This document shows, piece by piece, positions 8,834-17,220 of a stretch of 64,000 bases of DNA. The stretch's first letter is position 1. The number at the start of each line of letters is the position of its first letter. This DNA comes from Intestinibacter bartlettii (GTDB lineage: Bacteria; Bacillota; Clostridia; Peptostreptococcales; Peptostreptococcaceae). The position numbers and the translations under genes are program-made. The stretch spans positions 806,001-870,000 of the forward strand of contig CP102273.1 in the NCBI GenBank assembly GCA_025148965.1, written 5' to 3'. Under the pieces are notes generated by a model that saw only the letters and a program-made list of their open reading frames with translations, did not search any database and was not told the origin of the DNA.

Positions 8834-8983
8834 TGTGACTTTACAAATGAAAATAATGATAGTAATTTAAAGAATATCAGCGATTCAAATAATAATGTAT
8901 CAAATAATCAAAATAACAACCAAAATTCACAAAATACAAAATCAAATAATAGTATAAAAAAATATAATGGGGAGAATTTATGA
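8834..8983 (+). pseudogene. Start-less Asn/Ser/Gln-rich coding remnant
   Basis: After an in-frame stop, 49 codons are open without a usable start codon and read CDFTNENNDSNLKNISDSNN followed by more N/S/Q-rich sequence, ending in a TGA that overlaps the ATG of the carboxypeptidase gene. The composition is that of a low-complexity linker of a cell-surface protein; the leading Cys could even be a former lipobox Cys. It may be a decayed lipoprotein or simply AT-rich DNA that happens to be open. Confidence 0.35.
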
Positions 8984-10542
8984 GTAAAAACAAAAGAATA
9001 ATAGCTATATTTTTATCACTTATGATGCTAATATCAAGTGGTATATTTGTTAACAATGCACATGCAGCACAAGCAAAACCGACTGTTTATGCACATTCAT
9101 ATACTGTTATGGATGCAAATTCGGGGGAAATTATTATATCAGAGCAGGAAAATAAGCGAATATATCCTGCAAGTACTATAAAATTATTAACGGCAATAGT
9201 TGCTATAGAAAATTGCAGTTTGTATAAAAGAATAACTGTTAAGAAATCTACTTTAAATAAGGTTGATGTAGAGACGACCACAGCAGGTTTAAAGCCAGGC
9301 TATGCTTATACATTAGAAGAACTTTTAAACATGCTTTTAGTATATTCAGCAGGTGATGCTGCAGAAATAATTGCTGAATCAGTTGGAGGAACTAGAGAAA
9401 ATTTTGTGGAGATGATGAATATAAGAGCTAAAGAGCTTGGTATGAACGATTCTTATTTTGACAATCCTGTGGGGATGGACTGGCATAAAAATGCAAATAT
9501 TTATTCAACATCAAGTGATATAGCAAAATTGACAAGATACGCTATGACAAATGATACAATAAGAGCAATTGTCAAAAAACCGCAATATGTTATAAAAAAT
9601 TACTATAAGGGAAAATCAAAGACATTATATGCATCAAATAATTTTTTAAGAAATTATTCTTATTCTAAAAACTTATTTACAATAATCGGATCAAAAACAG
9701 GAACTAGTGATAAAGCTGGATATGCATTATCAGCAACAGCAAGGGATAGTTCTGGTAGAGAAGTTATATGTGCATTCTTCGGAAAAAGTACACGTATGCA
9801 AATGTTTCAAGATATAAATACTTTATTGACATATACTTTTAATAATTATAAAAATATTTTAGAAAAAAGTTTTTATGATATTAGATATTCTTCTACAAAA
9901 ACTATTATAAATAAATATCTTGCCAATGGAGTATTAACAATGACTTCTTCAGGCAAATTTTCTGGAAGTACACAAGTTAGCAAAAAAGAATTTGTGACTA
10001 CTACGAATAAGGCACTAAAAACTTCATATGTTGTAAATGGTGGAACAGCAAAGATAACATTATTAGATGTTGCAAAAATATTCAAAGATTATAATAGCAA
10101 AGAATATAGTCAAGAAATAAAAAATAAATATAAAAATAGATTTAAAAATCTAAATTCAACTGATTTTAATAATATGGTTCATTTATATGAATTAAATATA
10201 TTACCACATGATTACGGATATAATGCAAATGCTAAGATTTCGAGACAAGAGATGGTATTAATGTTGAATAATATGCCACAAAGAGTACAATCTCTGAAAA
10301 CATTTTCGATATTTACAGTAAACAGAATAAGACATACATCAACAATCATAACAGGAAAAGGGTTGAAAAATGCTAGAGTAAAGGCTTCTGTAAACGGAAA
10401 ACAAATAGGAAAAACAGTTACAGTTGATATTTATGGAAAATATAAAATAAAAATTCCAAAACAGAAAAAGAAAGTAAAGATAGTCGTTACTATCAGCAAA
10501 ACAGGGTATAAATCAAAATCAAAGACAATTATTGTAAAATAA
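8980..10542 (+). CDS. Secreted D-alanyl-D-alanine carboxypeptidase (peptidase S11) with SLH-like and Ig-like parts
   Basis: This 520-residue enzyme would trim D-Ala from peptidoglycan stem peptides outside the membrane. A signal peptide ends at AHA (residues 27-29). The S11 catalytic motifs are S65-T-I-K68 (YPASTIK) and K239-T-G (GSKTGT). The middle motif, normally S-x-N, reads S123-A-G (VYSAGDAAE), so the usual Asn is absent. After about residue 290 comes a segment resembling S-layer homology motifs (LYELNILPHDYG, then ISRQEMVLMLN), then a C-terminal Ig-like (Big-type) domain rich in Lys, Val and Ile. The SLH-like part could hold it in the wall. GGGGAGAA precedes the ATG, which overlaps the preceding open remnant. 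Confidence 0.88.
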   Translation: MSKNKRIIAIFLSLMMLISSGIFVNNAHAAQAKPTVYAHSYTVMDANSGEIIISEQENKRIYPASTIKLLTAIVAIENCSLYKRITVKKSTLNKVDVETTTAGLKPGYAYTLEELLNMLLVYSAGDAAEIIAESVGGTRENFVEMMNIRAKELGMNDSYFDNPVGMDWHKNANIYSTSSDIAKLTRYAMTNDTIRAIVKKPQYVIKNYYKGKSKTLYASNNFLRNYSYSKNLFTIIGSKTGTSDKAGYALSATARDSSGREVICAFFGKSTRMQMFQDINTLLTYTFNNYKNILEKSFYDIRYSSTKTIINKYLANGVLTMTSSGKFSGSTQVSKKEFVTTTNKALKTSYVVNGGTAKITLLDVAKIFKDYNSKEYSQEIKNKYKNRFKNLNSTDFNNMVHLYELNILPHDYGYNANAKISRQEMVLMLNNMPQRVQSLKTFSIFTVNRIRHTSTIITGKGLKNARVKASVNGKQIGKTVTVDIYGKYKIKIPKQKKKVKIVVTISKTGYKSKSKTIIVK

Positions 10543-10662
10543 ATCCATTTACTTGTATTTACTATTTTGATAGTATATTAGATTAATAGAGAAGTATTAT
10601 TTATAAATTTTCTAATATAGTATCTAAATACTAGAAAAATAAATATTAAGGAGAATTTACAT

Positions 10663-10971
10663 ATGGAAACAAGTTTACCAATAGAAAAATATAAAAAAAT
10701 AAGAATAGCTCAAGCAGAGGGAGCAAGAACTGTAGAAGATCTTAGAAGAATGACTGATTTAGTTATCGAAAACGAAGAAGAAGCAGCAGAAATGCAAAGG
10801 ATATTAAAAAATGCATGTGGATGCAACAACGTATCTGTTGAAGAAGTTGCAAGAGCAGTTAGAAATGGAGCAGACACAGTAGAAAAAGTTACAGCAGCTA
10901 CTGGTGCTGGAGCAAATTGCGACAAATGTAAAGGTGGCGTGCTTCAAAGTATAATAAAAAATAGAGGATAA
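10663..10971 (+). CDS. BFD-like [2Fe-2S] domain protein with an internal duplication
   Basis: This 102-residue protein carries a C-terminal bacterioferritin-associated-ferredoxin-like domain: C52-x-C54 then C86-x2-C89 around the block VARAVRNGADTVEKVTAATG, the pattern that ligates a [2Fe-2S] cluster. The N-terminal half (IRIAQAEGARTVEDL and onward) aligns with the same block but has no cysteines, suggesting a duplicated and degenerated copy. Its partner is unknown; it lies next to flavin and FeS redox genes on the opposite strand. AAGGAG precedes the ATG and a perfect terminator follows. Confidence 0.8.
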   Translation: METSLPIEKYKKIRIAQAEGARTVEDLRRMTDLVIENEEEAAEMQRILKNACGCNNVSVEEVARAVRNGADTVEKVTAATGAGANCDKCKGGVLQSIIKNRG

Positions 10972-10990
10972 TAAATAATTTTATTTATCA

Positions 10991-11024
10991 AAAAGCTACT
11001 AGACAATTGATCTAGTAGCTTTTC
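10991..11024. terminator. Bidirectional terminator
   Basis: Perfect 13-bp stem AAAAGCTACTAGA / TCTAGTAGCTTTT with A and T tracts on both sides, lying between the convergent BFD-like and Isf-like genes. Confidence 0.9.
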
Positions 11025-11051
11025 AATTTATGGATAATATTATTTTATAAA

Positions 11052-11588
11052 TTATTTTTCAGAATCAAGTAGAGCACCTAAAGATTCAAGTTCTTTTATT
11101 GCTGATTCGTTGTTAGCTAAATCATCAGTTTGAGTTGCTGAGTAAGCATTGTAGAATAGAAGATCCCATGATAAATATCCAGAGATACAATCGAATTGAC
11201 CTTTGATTAATTCGTATTGCTTATCATTAGTTTCTGCACCACCAACTACTATGATACCTGCTTTTTTATTTTTAAGGTATGCACCTTTACAATAACATTT
11301 ATCTATTACCATTTTCAGTTGAGCAGTTATTCCCCACCAATATACAGGTGTAGCAAATACAAGTAAATCAGCATCAACAATTTTATCTACTATCATGTTA
11401 GAGTCGTCTTTTGCAACACATCCTTTGTAACATTGACAGGCTCTACAACCAGTACAAGGAGATACATCTAGTTTGTAAGTATCTACAACCTCAACTTCAT
11501 GTTCACAACTAACTCCTTTAACAAATGAATTGATTGCAGTTAAAGTGTTCCCTTTTCTTGGACTTCCGTTTAATACTAATATTTTCAT
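11052..11588 (-). CDS. Iron-sulfur flavoprotein (Isf-like NAD(P)H-dependent FMN reductase)
   Basis: This 178-residue protein has the flavodoxin-like FMN-binding start MKILVLNGSPRKGNT and the compact cluster motif C45-x2-C48-x2-C51-x5-C57 that binds a [4Fe-4S] cluster in Isf proteins of anaerobes. A conserved FATPVYWWGITAQLK segment follows. Isf proteins pass electrons from ferredoxin to oxidants such as O2 or H2O2. AAGGAG precedes the ATG. It runs in the same direction as, and just downstream of, the nitroreductase gene, so both may be transcribed together. Confidence 0.88.
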   Translation of the reverse strand: MKILVLNGSPRKGNTLTAINSFVKGVSCEHEVEVVDTYKLDVSPCTGCRACQCYKGCVAKDDSNMIVDKIVDADLLVFATPVYWWGITAQLKMVIDKCYCKGAYLKNKKAGIIVVGGAETNDKQYELIKGQFDCISGYLSWDLLFYNAYSATQTDDLANNESAIKELESLGALLDSEK

Positions 11589-11650
11589 AACGATAACACT
11601 CCTTTTTTTATTTTAAATAAAATTAAGCAACCTATATTATTTTCACTTTA

Positions 11651-12472
11651 TTATATCCAGTTTACAACAGCATCTTTTCTTGGAACTGTTCTTTGGTATT
11701 TAACATTAGGATATCCTATTACTAGACATGATAATAATTCATCAGAGCTATTTAAACCAAGTAAATCTAGGATAGGTTGATTATCTTTTGCAGCAACTAT
11801 TGAGAAACCACTGAAGAAAGTACCAAGACCTAATGCATTAGTTATAAGTTCCATATTTGAAGAAGCTAAACCAGCATTTACGTTATTTGGAGAAGCTACA
11901 AATATGGCAACTGGTGCATTGAAGAATATTTTATCATTTTTAACGGGGTCTTGTTTGTACATTTCATAAGAAGCAACCCACATTCTTGCATATCTTTCTA
12001 AATGAGCAGTTTGAGGTGTTAAATTAGCTAAAATTGCTTCACCTTTTATTTTTAAACTTTCATAAACTAAATCCCTAAGTTCATTAAGTTTTTCTCTAAC
12101 CACTACATAAGATACATCTTGACTGTTTGTTGAAGTTTGAGTAAATCTTCCTGCTTCGATTATCTTTTCTATCTTTTCTTGTTCAACTTCTTTATCTTTG
12201 AATCTTCTTACACTTCTTCTAAATTTTATGAAGTTAAGTAAGTTGTCAGCTTCAACTGTGAAACTGTCATTATCATAAGGAATAACATCTTCCATGTTGT
12301 AATCATCAGTTGATACAGCCTCTACTGGACAGATAGCTATACAGTGACCGCATTTGAAACATCTTTCATTATTTATTTCAGCCTTGTTATCTACTAAAGA
12401 TATAGTAGAAACTGGACAATCTTTCACACATTGTGAACAGCCAATACATTTTTCTTTATTTACGCTAAACAT
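11651..12472 (-). CDS. Ferredoxin-nitroreductase fusion protein
   Basis: A 273-residue protein with two N-terminal [4Fe-4S] motifs (C9, C12, C15, C19 and C38, C41, C44, C48) followed by an FMN-dependent nitroreductase domain (RRSVRRFKDKEVEQEKIEKI at about residue 80 onward). Such fusions reduce nitro compounds or quinones with electrons fed through the clusters. The frame extends 31 codons upstream, but AAGGAGAA lies correctly before the ATG at 12472 and the family starts at the ferredoxin motif, so I use that start. It is divergent from a LysR gene that likely regulates it. Confidence 0.9.
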   Translation of the reverse strand: MFSVNKEKCIGCSQCVKDCPVSTISLVDNKAEINNERCFKCGHCIAICPVEAVSTDDYNMEDVIPYDNDSFTVEADNLLNFIKFRRSVRRFKDKEVEQEKIEKIIEAGRFTQTSTNSQDVSYVVVREKLNELRDLVYESLKIKGEAILANLTPQTAHLERYARMWVASYEMYKQDPVKNDKIFFNAPVAIFVASPNNVNAGLASSNMELITNALGLGTFFSGFSIVAAKDNQPILDLLGLNSSDELLSCLVIGYPNVKYQRTVPRKDAVVNWI

Positions 12473-12664
12473 TACATTTCTCCTTTTTAATACAATAATT
12501 AATTTGACATTTATATAGAAAAAATTTATACTTTTTCCTGTTATTAAATATATTGAATAATACAATAATAGGATTATAGCACCATTTGACGAATTGTGTC
12601 TAATTGAAAATATTCATAAATATATAACCAAAAGTTATTGGTTTTAAATAAAGAGGAGATAATC

Positions 12665-13546
12665 ATGAATTTACAACAACTAGAGTATTTTAAAATAATA
12701 GCGGAAACAAAGAATTTCACAACAGCATCAGAAATATTATCAGTTACCCAACCAGCACTAAGTAAAGCAATATCTAAATTAGAAGAAGAACTAGATGTTA
12801 AGCTTTTTCAAAGAGAAGGAAGAAATATCAAGATTACAGAGTATGGAGATGTTTTCTTAAAATATGCCAAAGGAGCTTTGAGTGAAGTTGAAAAAGGTAA
12901 ACTTAAATTAAAAGAGATGAAAAACAACAGCGATACAATTATTTCAATATCCTCAACGGCTTGTATTGGGGCAATTTTTATACCTTTTTTAATAAGCGGA
13001 TTTTTTAATAATAATTCTAAGGTGAAGTTTAATATAGATAACCAAAATACAGATGAAATTTTGAAAGGAATCAAAAATAACCATATAGATTTCGGATTTA
13101 TAAGTAATATAAGTGATTTAGGCAAATACTCTAACATAGAGGCTACTTTAGTGAAAAAGGAAGAATATGTTTTAATTGTTCCTAAAAACCACTATCTAGC
13201 CAACAAGGAAGAAGTATATCTTAGTGAGCTGAAAAATGAGTATTTTATAGCATATAATGATAAATGCTCTGATGTGGAGAAATGTTATTCTGATTTTATA
13301 GGATATACACCGAAAATTTATGCAGAACCTAGCGAGGCAATGATACTTTCAGGTCTTGTCGAAGCAGGGGCAGGCATTGCGATAATTTTAAACACGCCAC
13401 TTATTAATACTAATAAGATTTCTGTTATCAAGATAAAGGATAAGATTGATGATAAGAGTATTTATATGGTGTGGAATAAAAATATTATTCATAATAAGAA
13501 TAAAACAGAGTTTAAGAATTATGCTTTGAATGTGGATAAAAGATAA
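12665..13546 (+). CDS. LysR-family regulator divergent from the nitroreductase gene
   Basis: This 293-residue protein has the LysR helix-turn-helix at residues 1-60 (LEYFKIIAETKNFTTASE, then TQPALSKAISKLEEELDVKLF) and an effector-binding domain with AGAGIAIILNTPL near the C-terminus. The frame can start nine codons earlier, but GAGGAG at about 12652 favours the ATG at 12665. Its divergence from the FeS nitroreductase and Isf genes suggests it controls them, perhaps in response to redox-active compounds (inference). Confidence 0.9.
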   Translation: MNLQQLEYFKIIAETKNFTTASEILSVTQPALSKAISKLEEELDVKLFQREGRNIKITEYGDVFLKYAKGALSEVEKGKLKLKEMKNNSDTIISISSTACIGAIFIPFLISGFFNNNSKVKFNIDNQNTDEILKGIKNNHIDFGFISNISDLGKYSNIEATLVKKEEYVLIVPKNHYLANKEEVYLSELKNEYFIAYNDKCSDVEKCYSDFIGYTPKIYAEPSEAMILSGLVEAGAGIAIILNTPLINTNKISVIKIKDKIDDKSIYMVWNKNIIHNKNKTEFKNYALNVDKR

Positions 13547-13574
13547 AATTTTTAGGATTATATTTTAATAATGT

Positions 13575-13611
13575 AAAAGTAGGAGGATATAAAAATAACT
13601 CCTACTTTTTT
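13575..13611 (+). terminator. Terminator of the LysR gene
   Basis: Perfect stem AAAAGTAGGAG / CTCCTACTTTT followed by T tract. Confidence 0.88.
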
Positions 13612-13632
13612 TGTTTCAAAAAATGAGAGGAA

Positions 13633-13803
13633 TTATATTATTAAATTGTAAATCCTCATAAGTTTTGTTAAAACAAAAATCAGCACTAATGGAATTACAA
13701 CTGATTCCGCAAGCATTATTATCATAGATTCAGTAGATTTTTCAAGTCCATATTTCGGGGTTAGGTGTAGAATAAAATAAGTTATAAAAATGTTTAATCT
13801 AGA
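13633..13803 (-). pseudogene. Start-less C-terminal remnant of a membrane protein
   Basis: The minus strand is open for 56 codons without a start, between stops, and reads as credible protein: KYGLEKSTESMIIMLAESVV followed by IPLVLIFVLTKLMRIYNLII at the C-terminus. One membrane helix is evident. Upstream sequence contains a stop and no ribosome site. It looks like the 3' end of a broken membrane-protein gene; the parent is not recognised. Confidence 0.4.
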
Positions 13804-13907
13804 CTAGTTTTTTACTAATTTGTTATAATATATCTATTATAAATTTATGTAGAAAAAATTTACTACATTATAAAAATAGATAATAAATTCCAAAGTAGGA
13901 GGACGTT

Positions 13908-14237
13908 ATGCCACAAATAAAAGTAAGAGGAATAAACGAAAACGACATCTGCAAAATAAGCGAAAAGATGGTCGATGAATTAGTAGAGGCAGTAAAATGC
14001 CCAAGAGATTATTTTGAAATAGAATGTATAAAATCTGTTGCTATAAGAGATGGCAAAATAGCAGATGTTTATCCATTCGTTGAAGTTGCTTGGTTTGACA
14101 GAGGGCAAGAAGTTCAAGATATAGTTGCTAAGATAATCACTAATAACATAAGAGAAAACTTAAATATAGAAAGTATGGATTTAGCTTTTACAGTTTTTGA
14201 AAAAGAGAAGTATTACGAAAATGGAGAGCATTTCTAG
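13908..14237 (+). CDS. DUF1904 protein (tautomerase/MIF-like fold)
   Basis: This 109-residue protein starts MPQIKVRGI with Pro directly after Met, as in the tautomerase superfamily, and has the DUF1904 pattern including FVEVAWFDRGQEVQD and a C-terminal FTVFEKEKYYENGEHF. DUF1904 belongs with the tautomerase-like clan; its reaction is not known. An AGGAGGA site precedes the ATG. It is bounded by terminators and seems monocistronic. Confidence 0.85.
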   Translation: MPQIKVRGINENDICKISEKMVDELVEAVKCPRDYFEIECIKSVAIRDGKIADVYPFVEVAWFDRGQEVQDIVAKIITNNIRENLNIESMDLAFTVFEKEKYYENGEHF

Positions 14238-14244
14238 GGATTAT

Positions 14245-14279
14245 AAAACCACATCTTAAATAATAAGGTGTGGTTTTTC
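14245..14279 (+). terminator. Terminator of the DUF1904 gene
   Basis: Stem AAAACCACATCTT / AAGGTGTGGTTTT (G-T pair) with T run. Confidence 0.85.
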
Positions 14280-14335
14280 TATACAAGAAATTAAGTCAAG
14301 AAATCAAATATAGAGAACCTTAAAAATTTTAATAA

Positions 14336-14643
14336 AATAATGGATTTTATTTCTATATAGCACTATTATTATTAATAATAGGAATAATGCGATTTAACAA
14401 GAAAAAGGAAGAGTATATTACTGATAATGGAAATGTGACAGATAAGCTAAAAATCAAGTGTGCTAGAAAACACTTTGAAGCTCTTGGCGAAGAGGTTGCA
14501 TTTATGGCACCAGAAAGTAGCCCTGATGAATTTATGGAAAAGGCAAGGGCTGCAATGCCTGAAGTTTAGAAAAAGAGATTAGGGGATATGTAATCTGTGA
14601 TGTTTTGAGTACTACAAATACTGTTAGGAAGATTTTGAATAAG
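14336..14643 (+). pseudogene. Frameshifted gene remnant, possibly C-terminal part of a type III restriction/helicase gene
   Basis: The frame from 14387 encodes KKKEEYITDNGNVTDKL then KIKCARKHFEALGEEVAFMA and stops at 14569, but it lacks a convincing ribosome site and reads back through its ATG to 14336. A second frame continues past that stop to 14643 and reads RGYVICDVLSTTNTVRKILN, suggesting a frameshift. The KIKCARKHFEAL block resembles the C-terminal end of type III restriction (Res) or related helicase subunits from memory. I regard this as decayed DNA, not a working gene. Confidence 0.45.
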
Positions 14644-14680
14644 TGATGAATTGCGAAGGGGTAGGGATATATAATATAAA

Positions 14681-14720
14681 AAAACTAGCTAAATGTATAA
14701 TGAGTTTAGCTAGTTTTTTT
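14681..14720. terminator. Bidirectional hairpin, copy 1 of a repeated terminator
   Basis: Perfect 13-bp stem AAAACTAGCTAAA / TTTAGCTAGTTTT with A and T tracts on both sides. A nearly identical hairpin is found at 17221-17260. Confidence 0.85.
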
Positions 14721-14729
14721 ATAATAATT

Positions 14730-15143
14730 TTATACCGGTCTTCCAAAGTATGTTTGTTTTCCACTTTCGATAAGATACCTAATATGACACTTTTCATATT
14801 CATCTTCACCACTATTTAACCACCAGTAATCTTCTAAGCTCATGCCTTTATTAGCCTTGCAAATAGTCCATGCATCATAGAAATTAAGCCCCATCTTATC
14901 AAGGATATAGTCTACACCATCTCTGTTTGGTGGCATTACTCTATCTTCTATCCAATATAATACATTTTCGTGCTGAGGTTTATAATCTAATGATAAATTA
15001 GTATAATCATATAGTATAGGCGGTAGATATTTAGTATCTTTTATATTTTTATTTAATTCAAATGCAAACTTATCTAATTTTTCGTCATAAGTTATAATTC
15101 CAACTTCTATATCTTTATACATCAGCGTATAACTCTCTAACAT
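14730..15143 (-). CDS. Uncharacterised protein, weakly like the segment found with HipA-type proteins
   Basis: This is a 137-residue soluble, acidic protein. The segment RVMPPNRDGVDYILDKMGLN followed by FYDAWTICKANKGMSLEDYWWL resembles, from memory, a short domain often encoded beside or ahead of HipA-like kinase domains in Firmicutes. No kinase is encoded here, so it may be an orphan. GAGAGG precedes the ATG. The role is unknown. Confidence 0.6.
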   Translation of the reverse strand: MLESYTLMYKDIEVGIITYDEKLDKFAFELNKNIKDTKYLPPILYDYTNLSLDYKPQHENVLYWIEDRVMPPNRDGVDYILDKMGLNFYDAWTICKANKGMSLEDYWWLNSGEDEYEKCHIRYLIESGKQTYFGRPV

Positions 15144-15342
15144 AGTTTAACCTCTCTTCCAATAAATCACACAGGGCTAAAACCCTTTCATTTTATTTGA
15201 TGATATTAATTTAAATTACCTACTTTTTAGAAGTTTAAATTCCATATTTTAATATATATTATATCATACTACATGGACTTATAAACAAGCTTTGCGATGT
15301 ATAATGACTGTATATTTATCATGCTACCTTTATCTTGTATAA

Positions 15343-15489
15343 CATAAATACTGCAATGAAGATTGTGAATATGTAAGATATATGAAGGATAATGACGATA
15401 TTTCACGAATAAGTATTATAGCTGTATCGATATTAAAAGAAGCAAATCAAATAAATGGGGGAATAAGAAATGAAACCAAATATATTTAA
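15343..15489 (+). pseudogene. Short coding-like remnant before the nuclease operon
   Basis: Between stops, 48 codons are open and protein-like (YCNEDCEYVRYMKDNDDISR, then ISIIAVSILKEANQINGG), ending inside the start of the next gene. There is an internal ATG at 15382 but no ribosome site in front of it. It may be the tail of a deleted gene whose 3' end supplied the ribosome site for the nuclease gene. The rest of this 326-base gap shows nothing else clear. Confidence 0.3.
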
Positions 15490-16495
15490 TTATGCAAAAA
15501 GTGAACTTACTAATGATGCTATAATTTGTTGGATGTTAGATTGGACAAATAGCGAGCATGAAATATATAAAAATTTATCACAAGATATGATAAGACTGTT
15601 TACAAAGAATAAAGATTTAGACGTGGAATCTGTAAAAATAAAAAAGCAGTATAAAAATATTGATATATTGGTGGAAGTAAATGATTCGGAAGTGATTGTG
15701 ATAGAGGATAAGGTAAAAACTTCGTCACATTCAAATCAGTTAGAAAGATATAAAGATACTATAGATAATGAAGAGTTTTATAAGAATTATAATAAGCACT
15801 ACATATATTATAAAGTTGGGAATGAATCTCAAAATAATGGGGTAGAACAAGCTGGTTATACAAGAATAAAAAGAGATGAAATATTGAATATAATTAAAAA
15901 ATATCGAGATTTAAATAATGACTTGCTAAACGATTATATCGACTATTTGGAGAGTATAGAAAAAACTTCTAATATGTATAAAGAAGAGGATGATATTAAT
16001 AAGTGGGACTGGGAAACATGGGAAGGTTACTACAATCATTTACAACTTAAAGATGATATAAAAGATGGTTACTGGCATTATGTTTCTAATCCAAAGGGCG
16101 GTTTTTTGGCGTTTATTTGGAATTGTGAAGATTATAATTATGTAAAGGATAATAAAAAAGTTAAATATTATATATACCCTCAAATAGAAAGTAATTCTGG
16201 GAATAGTGATGGTGAAAAAACTAAAATATCATTTAAGGTAGAATGTAAAGATACTGCTTATAGAAAAGAGCTTAGAGAGAACATATATGAACGTTTAGAA
16301 AAATTGCTAAAAGAATATGTGTCAACTGATGATTTAAAGAGAACAAAACTTAAAGATGGTTTGCATATGACTCTTATAGAAATAAATAATATAAATACAA
16401 GAACAGAACTTGAGGAAATAATTAAGTTCTCAACAAAATGTCTTGAGGAAATTAAATGTCAACTAACTGAGGGGGAAGTATATACAAATGTATAA
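15470..16495 (+). CDS. PD-(D/E)XK nuclease superfamily protein (PDDEXK_4-like)
   Basis: This 341-residue protein has a nuclease-like core in its first 100 residues: a conserved acidic helix start (SELTNDAIICWMLDW), then D65 in NIDILVEV, E79-D-K81 in VIVIEDKVKT, and Q90 in HSNQLERY. This E...D-x13-E-x-K...Q order is that of PD-(D/E)XK enzymes. The C-terminal two thirds have no family I recognise. GGGGG precedes the ATG. It overlaps the next gene by eight bases, so the two form a tight operon. A phage-defence or DNA-repair role is inferred from fold and context only. Confidence 0.75.
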   Translation: MKPNIFNYAKSELTNDAIICWMLDWTNSEHEIYKNLSQDMIRLFTKNKDLDVESVKIKKQYKNIDILVEVNDSEVIVIEDKVKTSSHSNQLERYKDTIDNEEFYKNYNKHYIYYKVGNESQNNGVEQAGYTRIKRDEILNIIKKYRDLNNDLLNDYIDYLESIEKTSNMYKEEDDINKWDWETWEGYYNHLQLKDDIKDGYWHYVSNPKGGFLAFIWNCEDYNYVKDNKKVKYYIYPQIESNSGNSDGEKTKISFKVECKDTAYRKELRENIYERLEKLLKEYVSTDDLKRTKLKDGLHMTLIEINNINTRTELEEIIKFSTKCLEEIKCQLTEGEVYTNV

Positions 16496-17216
16496 GTTAG
16501 AACTAAAGAAAAAGGGAAAAATAATTAAGTCCATAGATGATTGGTACAACGCTGCACCACCGAAAAATCCAAGTTTGCACTGGAAAGATGGAAGAAGTGC
16601 TAAAGAATTGGCGAAATATATGACAAGTACAAAAGGATATATGCCAAAGGAAATAGAGAATATATTGACGAAGTTAGGGTGCAACACAAACATCACATTT
16701 TATGGTGAACCAGAATCGGTCACAAGCCTTGAAGGTAGAGGAGGCGGTCGCCACCATGACTTATTGCTTGTTCAAGGAAATGAAGTTATGATAGGGGTTG
16801 AAGCTAAGAGTGATGAATGTTTTGGGAAGATTGTTTGTAAAGAGTTATTTGGAAATAAAGATTATAAAGAATTGTTTGATAGTATATCAGACAATAAATT
16901 TACAAGAGTAAATAGCTTATATAATGATATTTACGGATATGATTTATATAAAAATATGGAATTGAGATATCAACTGTTAACGGCAACAGAGGGAATATTA
17001 AAAGAGGTAAAAAAAGCAAATGCATCTAAGGCAGTTTTGCTTGTTATTACATTAAAAAAGGAAGGCTGCTATTCAGAAAAGAAAGTAGAGGCGAACTTAC
17101 AAGATCTAAAGAATTTTGTAACTAGCTTGGGGACTCCGCTGGAAGATGGACAGTATAATTTGCCTGTATATCCTGATATAGATTTTTATGTGGAACATGT
17201 TGAAGTAGAGGTATAA
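16488..17216 (+). CDS. Second nuclease-like protein of the pair (DUF6946-like)
   Basis: This 242-residue protein starts inside the preceding gene. It has an N-terminal region WKDGRSAKELAKYM and a central block GGGRHHDLLLVQG then VMIGVEAKSDECFGK, giving D91-x13-E105-x-K107, again a PD-(D/E)XK-like arrangement. The WKDGRSAKELA plus VEAKxDE combination resembles DUF6946-type proteins from memory. With its overlapping neighbour it forms a pair of predicted nuclease-fold proteins. Substrate and activity are unknown. Confidence 0.7.
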   Translation: MYKLELKKKGKIIKSIDDWYNAAPPKNPSLHWKDGRSAKELAKYMTSTKGYMPKEIENILTKLGCNTNITFYGEPESVTSLEGRGGGRHHDLLLVQGNEVMIGVEAKSDECFGKIVCKELFGNKDYKELFDSISDNKFTRVNSLYNDIYGYDLYKNMELRYQLLTATEGILKEVKKANASKAVLLVITLKKEGCYSEKKVEANLQDLKNFVTSLGTPLEDGQYNLPVYPDIDFYVEHVEVEV

Positions 17217-17220
17217 AAAT

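Noticed and set aside
14387-14569. Treating the 60-codon frame as an intact small gene
   Set aside because: There is no ribosome site, the frame continues upstream of the ATG, and protein-like sequence resumes in another frame after its stop.
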